A stretch of DNA of 64,000 bases from Streptomyces sp. Tu6071 (GCF_000213055.1 NZ_CM001165.1:2255445-2319444), one strand, 5' to 3'. Shown: positions 13,227-23,724, counted from the stretch's first letter. The notes: generated by a model from the letters alone, not told the origin. Numbers and translations are program-made.

Positions 13227-13467
13227 CTGAGTTCCCTGCTCTCCTTGTTGGGCCCGAAGTCTTTGGGGGTTCCTGGGGGAACCCCCCAGAACTTCTTCAT
13301 CCTGTGGACGGCCCAACCGGGCCGTTTGATCGTGCATGTCTCTACAGCTGCTCGGCGCCCAGGCGCCGAGGCCGCTCAGCGTCCGAAGCCGCTCAGCGTC
13401 CGAGGCCGGTCTCCGTGACCGCTCGGGTCCGCGAGCCCGGCCGCGCGGGCCGGGCGCCGTCGGCCGG

Positions 13468-14283
13468 TCAGCCCGCCATCCGGCGGCTGACCTCCTCGAT
13501 GCGGTCGGCGAGAGAGCCGTTGATGACCTCGTCGCCGATCTGGACGCGGATGCCACCGAGGACTTCCGGGTCCACATCGAGGTTGAGGTGCAGCTCCTTG
13601 CCGTACAGCTTCGCCAGGGACCGCGCCAGGCGGTCGCGCTGGGCGTCGCTGAGGGGTACCGCGGAGGTGACCACGGCCACGAGCCGGTTGCGGCGCTCGG
13701 CGGCGAGCCGGGCGAGCGTTTCCAGTCCGCTTTCCAGGCTACGTCCTCGGGGATGTGCCACGAGCCGGGCGAGGAGACGCTCGGTGCTCGCGTGGGCACG
13801 GCCCGCGAGGAGGTTGCGCACCAGGCCCGCACGCGCCTCGGCCGGGGCCGAGTCGTCGGTGAGCGCGGCACGCAGCGCGTGGTCGGAGACGACGATCCGG
13901 CCGAAGCGGAAGATCTCGTCCTCCACGTCGTCCAGGCCGCCGGCCCGCTGCGCGGCGGTCAGCTCGGCGAGGTTCGCCAGCTCCTCCAGGGCGTCCGTGA
14001 AGTCGCGCGAACGCGACCAGCGGGAGCGCACCAGACCGGCGACGAGGTCGGCGGTCGGACCGCTGACCTGGCCGCCGAGCAGGCGCTGGGCGAGCTGCGC
14101 CTTGGCCTCGGCGGGCTGCGCCGGGTCGGTGAGGACCCGACGCAGGGACACCTCGCGGTCGAGCAGCGTGGTGGTCGCCGTCAGCTCCTCGGCCAGCGTC
14201 GTGGCGTCGGCGGACGTCGAGTCCGTCAGCGCGTCGAGACGCTGGACCGCGGCCGACAGCGCCTCGCGGCTCGCTCCGTTCAT
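13468..14283 (-). CDS. atpH: ATP synthase F1 subunit delta, long actinobacterial form
   Basis: 271-aa peripheral-stalk subunit (OSCP homologue) linking b to the top of alpha3beta3; enterobacterial delta is about 177 aa. The conserved C-terminal segment [21 protein letters not shown] is present, and the extra N-terminal ~90 residues are typical for actinobacteria. Its ATG overlaps the atpF stop (ATGA). Confidence 0.95.
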   Translation of the reverse strand: MNGASREALSAAVQRLDALTDSTSADATTLAEELTATTTLLDREVSLRRVLTDPAQPAEAKAQLAQRLLGGQVSGPTADLVAGLVRSRWSRSRDFTDALEELANLAELTAAQRAGGLDDVEDEIFRFGRIVVSDHALRAALTDDSAPAEARAGLVRNLLAGRAHASTERLLARLVAHPRGRSLESGLETLARLAAERRNRLVAVVTSAVPLSDAQRDRLARSLAKLYGKELHLNLDVDPEVLGGIRVQIGDEVINGSLADRIEEVSRRMAG

Positions 14284-14825
14284 CGTGCCGCCTCAGCCTT
14301 CGCGTCGAGTTCGTCGAGGAAACGGTCGATCGTGCGGCTCTGGCGGGCGTGGTCCTCCAGGGACTCGCCGACCAGCTTGCCGGCCAGTTCGGTCGCGAGG
14401 CGGCCGACGTCCTGACGCAGGGTGGTCGCTGCGGCCTTGCGGTCCGCCTCGATCTGGGTGTGGCCGGCGGCGATGATCTCCTCACGCTGCCGCTGGCCTT
14501 CCGCGCGCATCTCGGCGATGAGCGTGGCGCCCTGTTCCTGCGCCTCGGACCGCAGCCGGGCGGCCTCGTGGCGGGCCTCGGCGAGCTGGGCCTTGTACTG
14601 CTCCAGCACGCTGTCGGCCTCGGTACGAGCGGCCTCGGCCTTCTCCATCCCGCCCTCGATGGCCTCACGGCGCTCGTCCAGAACCTTGTTGATGTTCGGG
14701 AGGAGCTTCCAGGCGAGGAGGCCGAAGACGATGACGAAGGCGAGGGCGCCGATGACCAGCTCGGGGATCGGCGGGACGAGGGGGTTCTCCGCGTCCTCAG
14801 CCGCGAGCATCAGCAGTGAGCTCAC
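14280..14825 (-). CDS. atpF: ATP synthase Fo subunit b
   Basis: 181-aa peripheral-stalk subunit with one membrane helix (about residues 25-45, ELVIGALAFVIVFGLLAW) followed by a long charged Glu/Ala/Arg coiled coil to the C-terminus. The GTG at 14825 is chosen for the GGAAGG seven bases upstream. Confidence 0.96.
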   Translation of the reverse strand: MSSLLMLAAEDAENPLVPPIPELVIGALAFVIVFGLLAWKLLPNINKVLDERREAIEGGMEKAEAARTEADSVLEQYKAQLAEARHEAARLRSEAQEQGATLIAEMRAEGQRQREEIIAAGHTQIEADRKAAATTLRQDVGRLATELAGKLVGESLEDHARQSRTIDRFLDELDAKAEAAR

Positions 14826-14865
14826 TTGGGTGCCTTCCGTCTAGTGGGCGTACGTCTCGGGCGGA

Positions 14866-15126
<261 letters not shown>

Positions 15127-15182
15127 TTACGCGGACCGGTGGGGGTTGGCCACCGGACGATCAAGGTGGGGGCGGGCCGAGG

Positions 15183-16004
15183 TCAGTGGTGCTCGGCGAC
15201 GGCGCCCTGGAGGTAGGTCACGGTCAGCAGCACGAAGACGTACGCCTGAAGTGCCTGGATGAACAGCTCGAAGGCGGTCATCACGAGCGTCATGATGAAC
15301 GAGACGCCCGCGTACGCGATCCCGACGCCGTTGAGCAGGTACCAGCTCGCGATGGTGAAGAGCAGGATCAGCGTGTGGCCCGCGAACATGTTGGCGAAGA
15401 GTCGCACCGCGTGCGTGAAGGGACGCACGAGCAGGTTCGAGAACAGCTCGATGACGGCGGCGAGGTAGGCGACCGGGCCGAGCGACTTGTCGAAGCCGGT
15501 GACGTTCTTCCAGAAGCCGGACCAGCCGTGCCGCTTGAAGGTCAGGCTGATCCAGGTCACGTAGACGAGGAGAGCGAGGACCGCGGGGTACGAGATGATC
15601 GCGGTGACCGGGAACTGGGCGACCGGGATGACCGACCAGAGGTTCATCATCCAGACGAAGAAGAAGAGGGAGACGATGAGCGGAACCCACTTCTCGCCCT
15701 CCTTCTTGCCCATCGTCTCGTAGACGACCCCGCGCCGGATGAAGTCGTAGCCGGACTCGGCGACCATCTGGAGCTTGCCGGGGACGACCTTCGGCTTGCG
15801 GAAGGCGGCCCAGAAGAAGCCGACGATGATGATCGAGCCCACGAGGGCGAGCAGCATCGTCTTGTTGAAGTAAAGATTGCTGTCCCCGTCGCCCCAGAGC
15901 GGCTTGAACAGGAACGAGTGCAGGCCCGGGGCCGGGAAACCGCATCCGTCGAAGATGTGGCAGTCGGTCTCGAAGGCGAGCACCTGCGTCGGGTCAGCAC
16001 TCAC
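15183..16004 (-). CDS. atpB: ATP synthase Fo subunit a
   Basis: 273-aa membrane subunit forming the proton half-channels. The essential Arg is in FTHAVRLFANMFAGH. I chose GTG at 16004 because GAAGGAG lies six bases upstream; a longer frame to 16040 adds 12 residues without support. Confidence 0.95.
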   Translation of the reverse strand: MSADPTQVLAFETDCHIFDGCGFPAPGLHSFLFKPLWGDGDSNLYFNKTMLLALVGSIIIVGFFWAAFRKPKVVPGKLQMVAESGYDFIRRGVVYETMGKKEGEKWVPLIVSLFFFVWMMNLWSVIPVAQFPVTAIISYPAVLALLVYVTWISLTFKRHGWSGFWKNVTGFDKSLGPVAYLAAVIELFSNLLVRPFTHAVRLFANMFAGHTLILLFTIASWYLLNGVGIAYAGVSFIMTLVMTAFELFIQALQAYVFVLLTVTYLQGAVAEHH

Positions 16005-16229
16005 CGCGGGCTCCTTCAGCGTGGCGCATAGGTACGGCAACCTCGTTGTGTCGGCGCGGCGCGGAGCCGCTGGTCGGCACGGGACTGGTGTTACGGGTGT
16101 GGGGACGGCTCTCGCTCGACGAGCCTCGCGGTCCAGCAGGACAAGGCTCGGATGGCCGCGTCCGCGATGCCGCAGTTGGAACCGGACAATAGCAGTCGCG
16201 TCCGCGACCCTTTATCCCGCCCCTACCCC

Positions 16230-16670
16230 TCATGCGCGGGACCCCGACTTCGACCCGTTCCCGGCCTTGTGCGCGGCCTCCGGGTCGACGTAGAGGATCT
16301 TCGCCTTCGTGTGTGCCCGAGCCTGCGCCGCGATCCAGATCAAGGTCCCCGCCACCAGGACGGAGGCGAAGACCTTGGGGTCGAAGAGATCGGTGTCCTT
16401 GAAGACGGCCACGAACACGACGAGCAGCAGGAGCTGGCCCGTGTAGAGCGCGAGCCCCATGCCCTGGAAGATCGAGGGATACGCGCGGGCGACCCACTGG
16501 AGGATCGCGAGGCCGCCGCCCATGAAGAGCAGCACGATGACGGTCGCGACCACAGCGCCGAGGGCTCCCTTTCCGCCTGCCACGATCGCGGCGACTACGG
16601 CTGCGATCGCGCCGGCGGCGGCTGTGGGAACAGCGGTCCGCTGGAGGAGGAGGGTGTCCTGCGAGGGCAT
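16230..16670 (-). CDS. atpI: AtpI-like membrane protein at the head of the atp operon
   Basis: 146 aa with four membrane helices (about residues 12-32, 35-58, 72-95, 103-122) and a short charged tail. AtpI-type proteins assist c-ring assembly. Sequence similarity to AtpI is weak by eye; the call rests on position (first gene, 225 bp before atpB) and topology. Confidence 0.7.
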   Translation of the reverse strand: MPSQDTLLLQRTAVPTAAAGAIAAVVAAIVAGGKGALGAVVATVIVLLFMGGGLAILQWVARAYPSIFQGMGLALYTGQLLLLVVFVAVFKDTDLFDPKVFASVLVAGTLIWIAAQARAHTKAKILYVDPEAAHKAGNGSKSGSRA

Positions 16671-17023
16671 GGCGGCAACTCCGCTACGTGGGTGGGGACA
16701 GCACAGGGGTACTGCACAAGGGGGTCTCGTCGGGGACGAGCGTAGACCGGGCGGGAGGCGGGAGCCTCCGGGTGACGAAGGTCAACGGGCCGTCAAAGCA
16801 CGGCTCTTCGACCCTGTTCCCCCGGCCTCGTGAACGCTATCACAAACTATTTGATGAGGTCTTTACCTCGAACGTGTGCTAGTTGTCACACGTGAGCGTT
16901 AATTCCCCTGCTGGCACGTGACCTTCGCTCAACTTGTCTGCTATTAAGGGGATTTTGCCATCGGTTGAGACGGCTCGGCACGTCCAGGTGAACTCTCCCA
17001 GGAGCCCGTAACCTTTTCCGATT
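16671..17023 (-). promoter_or_regulatory. Promoter region of the atp operon, with a Crp-like palindrome
   Basis: Non-coding and clearly more AT-rich than its surroundings (about 16840-16960). On the minus strand a GTGACA and a TAAAGA 18 bp apart (around 16862-16891) could be -35/-10. GTGAACGCTATCAC at 16830-16843 is a dyad of the GTGA-N6-TCAC type bound by Crp-family regulators. Several CACGTG strings also occur here. All are candidates only. Confidence 0.45.
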
Positions 17024-18349
17024 TCAGTGCCGCGAGCCCGCCGAGTGCGCGGGGTCCCGCTTCTCGTACGCGCCGAGTGCCGTCGCCCCGTGGGCGGTAC
17101 GCGCCGGAGCGGCCCCCCCGGACGCCGCCTCGTCGACCGCCGCCGCTGCTGCCTCGGCCCTGGCCCGCCGCAGTGCCGCCCTGCGCCGCCGGTAGCGCGG
17201 CGGCACGGCCTTCTCCGCCCAGTGGGGCACGCGGGGCTGGAAGCGCGGCAGCAGGAGCAGGACGAGGCCCACCGCGCTCCCCGCCATGATCGCGAGCACG
17301 ATCCACATCGAGGCCGAGTTCACCGAGTAGGCGAGCGTCCCGAAGGAGATGAGCGCGCACCAGAAGTACATGATCAGCACGGCACGGGACTTGGAGTGCC
17401 CGAGCTGCAACAGACGGTGGTGGAGGTGGCCCCGGTCGGCGGCGAACGGCGACTGCCCGCGCCACGTGCGCCGCACCACCGCGAGCACGAGGTCCACGGC
17501 GGGCACCGCGATGATCGACAGGGGCAGCAGCAGCGGGATGTACGAGGGCACCATCTCGTGGACCGAGGCGCGCTCCGAGCCCGTGAAGAGGTTGAGGGCG
17601 TCCGGCTCGACCTGCCCCGTGATCGAGATGCCGCCCGCGGCGAGCACGAGCCCGATGAGCATCGAGCCCGAGTCGCCCATGAAGATCCTCGCCGGTGGCA
17701 TGTTGTGCGGCAGGAAGCCGAGGCACATGCCGATGAGGATCGCCGAGAAGAGCGTCGCGGGGGCCGCCGCCTCGATGGCGTGCCCGTACCAGATGCGGTA
17801 GGCGTACAGGAAGAACGCGGTCGCGGCGATGCAGACCATCCCGGCCGCGAGGCCGTCGAGCCCGTCCACGAAGTTGACCGCGTTGACCGTGACGAGGACG
17901 AGCGCGACCGTGAGCAGATTGCCCTGCCAGGCGCTCAGCAGGATCGTGCCCTCGCCCGGGATCGGCAGCCACAGGATGGTGAGGCCCTGGACGACCATGA
18001 CACCGGCCGCGATGAGCTGGCCGCCGAGCTTCACGAGGGCGTCGATCTCGTACTTGTCGTCGAGCACGCCGACGATCCAGATGATCGCGGCGCCCGAGAG
18101 CAGCGCCCTCGGTTCGTGCGAACTCGTGAAGACACTGTTGAGGTTCGTGAGGTGGTCGGCGACGAGCAGCCCCGCGCACAGCCCCGCGAACATCGCGATG
18201 CCCCCGAGGCGGGGGGTGGGCTCGCGGTGCACGTCCCGGGCCCGGATCTCGGTCATGGCGCCCGCCACGATGGCGAACTTCCGCACCGGTCCGGTCAGCA
18301 GATAGGTCACCGCCATCGTGATGCAGAGCGTCAGCAGGTATTCACGCAC
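17024..18349 (-). CDS. MraY/WecA-family undecaprenyl-phosphate GlcNAc-1-phosphate transferase
   Basis: About 441-aa polytopic membrane enzyme that makes undecaprenyl-PP-GlcNAc, the lipid primer for wall teichoic or teichuronic-type glycopolymers. Family motifs are HREPTPRLGGIAM, the catalytic VNFVDGLDGLAAG and FMGDSGSM. About ten helices are followed by a basic, Ala-rich cytoplasmic tail. The start is uncertain: GTG 18349 begins at the usual VREYLLTL; a GTG at 18388 would add 13 residues. Its location near an LCP-family ligase gene fits a shared cell-wall role. Confidence 0.88.
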   Translation of the reverse strand: MREYLLTLCITMAVTYLLTGPVRKFAIVAGAMTEIRARDVHREPTPRLGGIAMFAGLCAGLLVADHLTNLNSVFTSSHEPRALLSGAAIIWIVGVLDDKYEIDALVKLGGQLIAAGVMVVQGLTILWLPIPGEGTILLSAWQGNLLTVALVLVTVNAVNFVDGLDGLAAGMVCIAATAFFLYAYRIWYGHAIEAAAPATLFSAILIGMCLGFLPHNMPPARIFMGDSGSMLIGLVLAAGGISITGQVEPDALNLFTGSERASVHEMVPSYIPLLLPLSIIAVPAVDLVLAVVRRTWRGQSPFAADRGHLHHRLLQLGHSKSRAVLIMYFWCALISFGTLAYSVNSASMWIVLAIMAGSAVGLVLLLLPRFQPRVPHWAEKAVPPRYRRRRAALRRARAEAAAAAVDEAASGGAAPARTAHGATALGAYEKRDPAHSAGSRH

Positions 18350-18603
18350 GGGCTTCCCCACAGATCGAGCGGCCATCCTCCAGCGCACACCTTAGCTTCG
18401 CGCGCATACCGCCTTGACCTTCCGGGTAGCCCCTCTGGTTGTCCCGAAACGCCCCCGTAGCGGGTCACGGGGCCCCCGACCACCCCAAATCCCCCGCACC
18501 GCACATCCGTCGCACGGGGGATGTTTCCCGCCCGCCCGCGGCGGGCCGATTCCCCCGGACGCGGCGGGCCCTCGGCCCCCGCCCACCGGGGCGCCCGCCC
18601 GGC

Positions 18604-19248
18604 TCAGCGGGCCACTTCGGCCCCTGTCAGGGCGTTGATCACGGGATCGAGCGCCTCGCTGATCTCCCCGCCGATCGCCTCGAAGAACGTCAGGGGCGCC
18701 CCGTAGGGGTCGTGCACCTCGTCCGCCTCGGGCGTGGGCGCGAGCAGCCAGCCGCGCAGCGCGGCGGCGGCCCGTACGAGCGCCCGCGCGCGGCCCGCGA
18801 GATCGGCGGTGTCCGGCAGCGTCGCGGGGTCTATCGCCCGGACGAGCCGCGTGAACTCCTTGAGCGTGAAGGTCCGCAGGCCCGCCGAGTGCCCCATCGA
18901 GATCACCTGGGCGCGGTGGTCCCTGGTCGCGGTGAGGACGAGGTCCGCGTGGATGACGTGCCCGTCGAGCAGTTCCCGGGCGCGGAACCCGGCGGGGTCG
19001 GCGCCCAGTTCGCTCAGCACGGCCGCCGCGTTCTCCTCCATGGGCGCGCCCTCGTGCCCCCACGTGCCCGCGCTCTCCACGATCAGCTCGGCGCCCGCGC
19101 GCGCCCCGAGCCGGGCCGCCAGGGCATGCCGGGTCAGCCGCTCGGTGATCGGCGAGCGGCACACGTTCCCGGTGCTGACGTGGAGGATGCGGAAGGGAGG
19201 GTCGGGCGGGTCCCCGGGTATGTCCCGTCCTTCGCCGGGGGCCGTCAA
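18604..19248 (-). CDS. Low-molecular-weight protein-tyrosine-phosphatase homologue with Cys-to-Ser at the nucleophile
   Basis: 214 aa. The P-loop reads VSTGNVCRSP where active enzymes have C-x-G-N-x-C-R-S-P, so the nucleophilic Cys is Ser (codon AGC); the general-acid motif DPYG is retained (VHDPYGAPL). It is ~60 residues longer than normal LMW-PTPs. Its ATG overlaps the stop of the Sua5-like gene (ATGA). It may bind phospho-ligands without hydrolysis, or act by another mechanism. The upstream genes are for tRNA modification and translation termination. Confidence 0.8.
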   Translation of the reverse strand: MTAPGEGRDIPGDPPDPPFRILHVSTGNVCRSPITERLTRHALAARLGARAGAELIVESAGTWGHEGAPMEENAAAVLSELGADPAGFRARELLDGHVIHADLVLTATRDHRAQVISMGHSAGLRTFTLKEFTRLVRAIDPATLPDTADLAGRARALVRAAAALRGWLLAPTPEADEVHDPYGAPLTFFEAIGGEISEALDPVINALTGAEVAR

Positions 19249-19892
19249 CTGGCCACCTTGAGATGGGGTACCACCTTGCGCAGCTCCTCGGCGTCGATGA
19301 CCCCGGCACGCAGGAGGACGGGCACCTCGCCGCTCACGTCGACGATCGAGGAAGGAACGTTTCCCGACGTGGGACCGCCGTCGAGGTAGACGGAGACCGA
19401 GTCGCCGAGCATCTCCTGGGCGGCGTCGCAGGTCTCGGGCGAGGGGTGGCCGGTGAGATTGCCCGAGGAGACGGCCATCGGGCCGAACTCGGTGAGGAGT
19501 TCGATCGCGACGGGGTGCAGCGGCATGCGGATCGCGACGGTGCCGCGGGTGTCCCCGAGGTCCCAGGCGAGCGAGGGCTGGTGGCGGGCGACGAGCGTGA
19601 GACCGCCGGGCCAGAAGGCGTCCACGAGGTCCCAGGCGGTCTCGGAGAAGTCCGTGACGAGGCCGTGCAGGGTGTTCGGGGAGCCGATGAGCACGGGCGA
19701 GGGCATGTTGCGCCCGCGGCCCTTGGCGGCGAGCAGGTCGCCGACCGCCTCGGCGCTGAAGGCGTCGGCGCCGATGCCGTAGACGGTGTCGGTCGGCAGG
19801 ACGACGAGTTCGCCGCGCCGGACGGCGGCGGCGGCCTCGCGCAGGCCGGTGGCGCGGTCGGTCGCGTCGTCGCAGTCGTATCGCCGTGCCAT
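19245..19892 (-). CDS. L-threonylcarbamoyladenylate synthase (Sua5/YwlC/YrdC)
   Basis: 215-aa enzyme making TC-AMP from Thr, bicarbonate and ATP for the t6A37 modification of ANN-decoding tRNAs. The YrdC core is visible: LVVLPTDTVYGIGADAF, the basic KGRGRNMPSP, and SSGNLTGHPSP. AGGAGA lies seven bases before the ATG. It sits between prmC and the phosphatase-like gene, the usual actinobacterial order. Confidence 0.92.
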   Translation of the reverse strand: MARRYDCDDATDRATGLREAAAAVRRGELVVLPTDTVYGIGADAFSAEAVGDLLAAKGRGRNMPSPVLIGSPNTLHGLVTDFSETAWDLVDAFWPGGLTLVARHQPSLAWDLGDTRGTVAIRMPLHPVAIELLTEFGPMAVSSGNLTGHPSPETCDAAQEMLGDSVSVYLDGGPTSGNVPSSIVDVSGEVPVLLRAGVIDAEELRKVVPHLKVAS

Positions 19893-19927
19893 CAGCGGGT
19901 CTCCTGTTCGCGGGGAAGGTGCGGGGG

Positions 19928-19980
19928 GTCGTACGGGGTGTGGCGGGGGTCGTGCGGGGTGCTGCGGGGGTCGTGCGGGC
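19928..19980. repeat. 21-nt tandem repeat, about 2.5 copies
   Basis: Units of GTCGTRCGGGGTGYKGCGGGG between prmC and the Sua5-like gene; probably a slippage product in the intergenic space. Confidence 0.6.
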
Positions 19981-19989
19981 CCGGGCCGC

Positions 19990-20835
19990 TCACGGCAGGG
20001 CCTTGCGGGCCGTCGCGAAGCGGGGGCGGTTGTTGAGGTCGGGGTGGTCGGCCGCGTCGGCCCAGCCGCGCTCCTCGGTGAAGAGCCACGGCACCTGCCC
20101 GCCCTGGGTGTCGGCGTGCTCGACGACGACGACGCCGCCGGGGCGCAGCAGGCGGTGCGCGGTGCGCTCGATGCGGCGGATCGTGTCGAGGCCGTCCTCG
20201 CCGGAGAAGAGCGCCATCTCGGGGTCGTGGTCGCGGGCCTCGGGCGCGACGTACTCCCACTCGGTGAGCGGGATGTACGGCGGGTTGGAGATCACGAGGT
20301 CGACCTGGCCGTCGAGTTCGGGCAGGGCCGCGAAGGCGTCGCCGTGGTGCAGGTGGACGCGGGAGCCCTCGACGTTCTTGCGGGTCCACACGAGGGCGTC
20401 CTCGCTCAGCTCGACGGCGTGCACCGTGGAGCGCGGCACCTCCTGCGCGAGCGCGAGCGCGATGGCGCCGGAGCCGGTGCACAGGTCCACGACGAGCGGT
20501 TCGACGACGTCCATCGCGCGGACGGCGTCTATGGCCCAGCCGACGACGGACTCGGTCTCGGGGCGGGGCACGAAGACCCCGGGGCCCACCTGGAGCTCCA
20601 GGTAGCGGAAGTAGGCCCGCCCGGTGATGTGCTGGAGCGGCTCGCGCGCCTCGCGGCGGGCGATCGTCTCCCAGTAGCGGGCGTCGAAGTCGGCGTCCGG
20701 GACGGTGTGCAGTTCCCCGCGCTTGACGTCGTGCACGTACGCGGCGAGTTCCTCCGCGTCGTTGCGGGGAGAGGGCACACCGGCGGCGGCGAGCCGCTGG
20801 GTGGCCTGGGCCACCTCGGCGAGCAGGAGGTTCAC
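19990..20835 (-). CDS. prmC: Peptide chain release factor N5-glutamine methyltransferase
   Basis: 281-aa SAM-dependent enzyme that methylates the GGQ glutamine of release factors. The catalytic NPPY is in LVISNPPYIPLTEWEY, the SAM motif is VVDLCTGSGAIAL, and the N-terminal helical RF-binding domain is intact. It lies downstream of its substrate gene prfA in the same orientation. Confidence 0.95.
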   Translation of the reverse strand: MNLLLAEVAQATQRLAAAGVPSPRNDAEELAAYVHDVKRGELHTVPDADFDARYWETIARREAREPLQHITGRAYFRYLELQVGPGVFVPRPETESVVGWAIDAVRAMDVVEPLVVDLCTGSGAIALALAQEVPRSTVHAVELSEDALVWTRKNVEGSRVHLHHGDAFAALPELDGQVDLVISNPPYIPLTEWEYVAPEARDHDPEMALFSGEDGLDTIRRIERTAHRLLRPGGVVVVEHADTQGGQVPWLFTEERGWADAADHPDLNNRPRFATARKALP

Positions 20836-20950
20836 GCGCCTGTCCTTCCTGTGGCGCCGGCGCCGCCGGCTGCCGCGGCCCGCGGGGGGCCGCTTTCGGT
20901 CACACGCTCGTGGGGCGTCGTACGGGACCGGACCACGGCCCCGCCCGCGG

Positions 20951-22024
20951 TCACGCCGCGGCGAGCTTGGCCGCGGAGTCCGCGTCCACGCACGCCTGGA
21001 TCACCGCGTCGAGATCCCCGTCGAGCACCTGGTCGAGGTTGTACGCCTTGTAGCCGACGCGGTGGTCGGAGATGCGGTTCTCGGGGAAGTTGTACGTCCG
21101 GATCTTCTCCGAGCGGTCCACGGTGCGCACCTGGCTGCGGCGCGCGTCCGCCGCCTCGCGCTCGGCCTCCTCCTGGGCCGCGGCCAAGAGCCGGGAGCGC
21201 AGGATGCGCAGGGCCTGCTCCTTGTTCTGGAGCTGGCTCTTCTCGTTCTGGCAGGAGGCGACGACGCCGGTGGGCAGGTGTGTGATGCGCACGGCCGAGT
21301 CGGTCGTGTTGACGGACTGGCCGCCGGGTCCCGAGGAGCGGTAGACGTCGATGCGCAGGTCGTTCGGGTTGATCTCGACGTCCACCTCCTCGGCCTCGGG
21401 GGTCACGAGGACCCCGGCGGCCGAGGTGTGGATGCGGCCCTGGGACTCGGTCGAGGGCACCCGCTGCACGCGGTGCACGCCGCCCTCGTACTTCATCCGC
21501 GCCCAGACGCCCTGACCGGGCTCGGGGTTCGCGTTGCCCTTCGTCTTCACGGCGACCTGGACGTCCTTGTAGCCGCCCAGCTCGGACTCGGTGGCGTCGA
21601 GGATCTCGGTCTTCCAGCCGACGCGCTCGGCGTACCGCAGGTACATGCGCAGCAGGTCGCCCGCGAAGAGCGCGGACTCGTCGCCGCCCGCGCCCGCCTT
21701 GATCTCCAGGATGACGTCCTTCTCGTCGCTCGGGTCGCGCGGGACGAGCAGGAGGCGCAGCTTCTCGGTCAGCTCCTCGCGGCGCTCGTCCAGCTCCTTG
21801 ACCTCGGCGGCGAACTCGGGGTCCTCGGCGGCGAGTTCGCGGGCGGTCGCGATGTCGTCCCCGGTCGCGCGCCAGGCCCGGTAGGTGCCGACGATGGGCG
21901 TCAGCTCGGCGTAGCGCTTGCTCAGCCGCCGGGCGTTGGCCTGGTCGGCGTGGACCGAGGGGTCGGCGAGTTTCTGCTCCAGTTCGGCGTGCTCGCCGAT
22001 GAGTTCCTCGACCGCCTCGAACAT
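20951..22024 (-). CDS. prfA: Peptide chain release factor 1
   Basis: 357-aa class I release factor reading UAA/UAG. The catalytic GGQ is in [14 protein letters not shown] and domain 1 begins [18 protein letters not shown] 22024 follows GGAG by seven bases and gives the family N-terminus. A longer open frame upstream is non-coding and overlaps rpmE. Confidence 0.97.
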   Translation of the reverse strand: MFEAVEELIGEHAELEQKLADPSVHADQANARRLSKRYAELTPIVGTYRAWRATGDDIATARELAAEDPEFAAEVKELDERREELTEKLRLLLVPRDPSDEKDVILEIKAGAGGDESALFAGDLLRMYLRYAERVGWKTEILDATESELGGYKDVQVAVKTKGNANPEPGQGVWARMKYEGGVHRVQRVPSTESQGRIHTSAAGVLVTPEAEEVDVEINPNDLRIDVYRSSGPGGQSVNTTDSAVRITHLPTGVVASCQNEKSQLQNKEQALRILRSRLLAAAQEEAEREAADARRSQVRTVDRSEKIRTYNFPENRISDHRVGYKAYNLDQVLDGDLDAVIQACVDADSAAKLAAA

Positions 22025-22178
22025 CTCCGGGCTCCAAATCGCGTACGTGGAAGGGCTGCGGGGCTGGGCCGCACGGGGGGACCGCTGGGGGCCGGTGGCG
22101 CCGGGGGCGTGCCACTGCCGAAAAAGCGCCGGCCCCGGCCGCCCCGAGGGGCGGCCGAGGACCGGCGCGTTCGGCTCG

Positions 22179-22406
22179 CTACTTCTTGGCGGAGCCGGTG
22201 GCGGCCTTGCCGAAGCGGGCCTCGAAGCGGGCCACGCGGCCGCCGGTGTCGAGGATCTTCTGCTTGCCCGTGTAGAACGGGTGGCACTCGGAGCACACGT
22301 CGGCGCGGATGGTGCCGGACGGGACGGTGCTACGGGTCGTGAACGACGCGCCACAGGTGCAGCTGACCTGCGTCTCGACGTACTCGGGGTGGATGTCGCG
22401 CTTCAA
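22179..22406 (-). CDS. rpmE: 50S ribosomal protein L31, zinc-binding form
   Basis: 75 aa starting at a TTG (22406) with GGAG five bases upstream. The start MKRDIHPEY and two Cys pairs (CTCG and CSEC) mark the zinc-containing C+ paralogue; actinomycetes usually have a Cys-less form elsewhere, repressed by Zur. Confidence 0.95.
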   Translation of the reverse strand: MKRDIHPEYVETQVSCTCGASFTTRSTVPSGTIRADVCSECHPFYTGKQKILDTGGRVARFEARFGKAATGSAKK

Positions 22407-22614
22407 GGTGTCTCCTAGGTTCTGGAGGGTGCCGGGTCGCGGAGCCGGGAATGGCGCCACGTGAACCGGGACCGACGGACCAGTTTGCCAGCACTGGCTG
22501 CATCCCCCAAAACCGGGGTGGGGGCGCTCGTATTCCCGTACGGAGGGTCGCCCGCCGGTGCCGGTTCGTGACGCGGGGGGCGTACGCGCGCGCTCGGGCC
22601 CGTACACCCCGGTC

Positions 22615-23724
22615 TCAGCCCTTGACGACCCCGTCGGCGCCGCCCTGCGTCGTGCCGTGCTCCGCCGCCGCGGGGACGGCCTTGTCGGCGCGCAGCGCCT
22701 TCCACAGCAGCGTGTCCTTCGCGGTGTCGGGCAGCACGCGGTTGGCGTCCTGGGGGTCGTAGGCGACGGGCAGGGTCACCATCGTCGTGGCGGAGGTCTT
22801 GACGCCCTTGAGCGAGGTGCCGAACGTGGCGAGGCCGCGCACCGAGTCGAGCCCGGAGTCGGTCGTGAGCGCGCTCGTGGCCGCTCCCGCGAGCTTGTAC
22901 GCCTTCGCGGGGTTGCCGAGGACGCCGACGTGCTTGACGCGGTCGATGAGCGCCTTGACGAACGCCTGCTGGAGCTGGATGCGGCCGAGGTCGCTGCCGT
23001 CGCCGACGCCGTGCCGGGTGCGGACGAGGCCGAGGGACTGCTCGCCGTCCAGCGTGTGCCTGCCCGCGGCGAGGCTCAGGTGGCTGGAGGTGTCCTGGAT
23101 GGGCTTCGTGGTGGTGAGCGGGACGCCGCCGAGGGCGTCGACGAGCTTCTTGAAGCCCGTGAAGTCGACCTCGACGTAGTGGTCCATGCGGATGCCGGAC
23201 ATCGACTCGACGGTCTTGACGGCGCACGCGGGCCCGCCGGCCGAGTAGGCGCTGTTGAACATCGCCTGGTGCGCCGCGGGGACGGTCTTCCCGCCGTCCG
23301 TCGCGCACGCGGGCCGGTCCACGAGGGTGTCGCGCGGGATCGAGACGACGCTCGCCTTCTTGTGGCCCTCGTAGACGTGCACGACCATCGCGGTGTCCGA
23401 GCGTGCGGAGCCCTCGTCGCGCCCGTACTCGCCGTTGCTGCCCGAGCGCGAGTCGGAGCCGAGGACGAGGATGTCCATCGAGCCGTTGTCGGTGTCGGCG
23501 GGCCGGTCCTTGCCCAGCGCCGCGTCGATGTCGACGCCCTTGATGTTGTGGTTGAGGTGCCAGTACGCGTAGCCGAGGCCCGAGCCGCCGAGTACGACGA
23601 CGCCGGCGGTCGCCCAGGCGGCGATCAGCAGGCCCTTGCGGCGGGCACGCGGCTTGCGGCGGCGCCCCTTGCCGCCCCGGCGGGGGCGAGTGCCCTCCTC
23701 GGGGCTTGCGGGGGTGTCGGTCAT
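22615..23724 (-). CDS. LytR-CpsA-Psr (LCP) family glycopolymer transferase
   Basis: 369-aa membrane-anchored enzyme that attaches undecaprenyl-linked glycopolymers to peptidoglycan. A basic cytoplasmic N-terminus (residues 1-35), one helix (about 36-58) and an extracellular LCP domain with [23 protein letters not shown] and [12 protein letters not shown], whose Asp/Arg residues bind the pyrophosphate. ATG 23724 has GAGGAGC two to eight bases upstream; a further upstream frame is rejected. Confidence 0.9.
   Translation of the reverse strand: MTDTPASPEEGTRPRRGGKGRRRKPRARRKGLLIAAWATAGVVVLGGSGLGYAYWHLNHNIKGVDIDAALGKDRPADTDNGSMDILVLGSDSRSGSNGEYGRDEGSARSDTAMVVHVYEGHKKASVVSIPRDTLVDRPACATDGGKTVPAAHQAMFNSAYSAGGPACAVKTVESMSGIRMDHYVEVDFTGFKKLVDALGGVPLTTTKPIQDTSSHLSLAAGRHTLDGEQSLGLVRTRHGVGDGSDLGRIQLQQAFVKALIDRVKHVGVLGNPAKAYKLAGAATSALTTDSGLDSVRGLATFGTSLKGVKTSATTMVTLPVAYDPQDANRVLPDTAKDTLLWKALRADKAVPAAAEHGTTQGGADGVVKG

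Noticed and set aside
13227..13871. N-terminal extension of atpA to 13871
   Set aside because: Overlaps atpH in another frame; the conserved alpha subunit start is at 13226.
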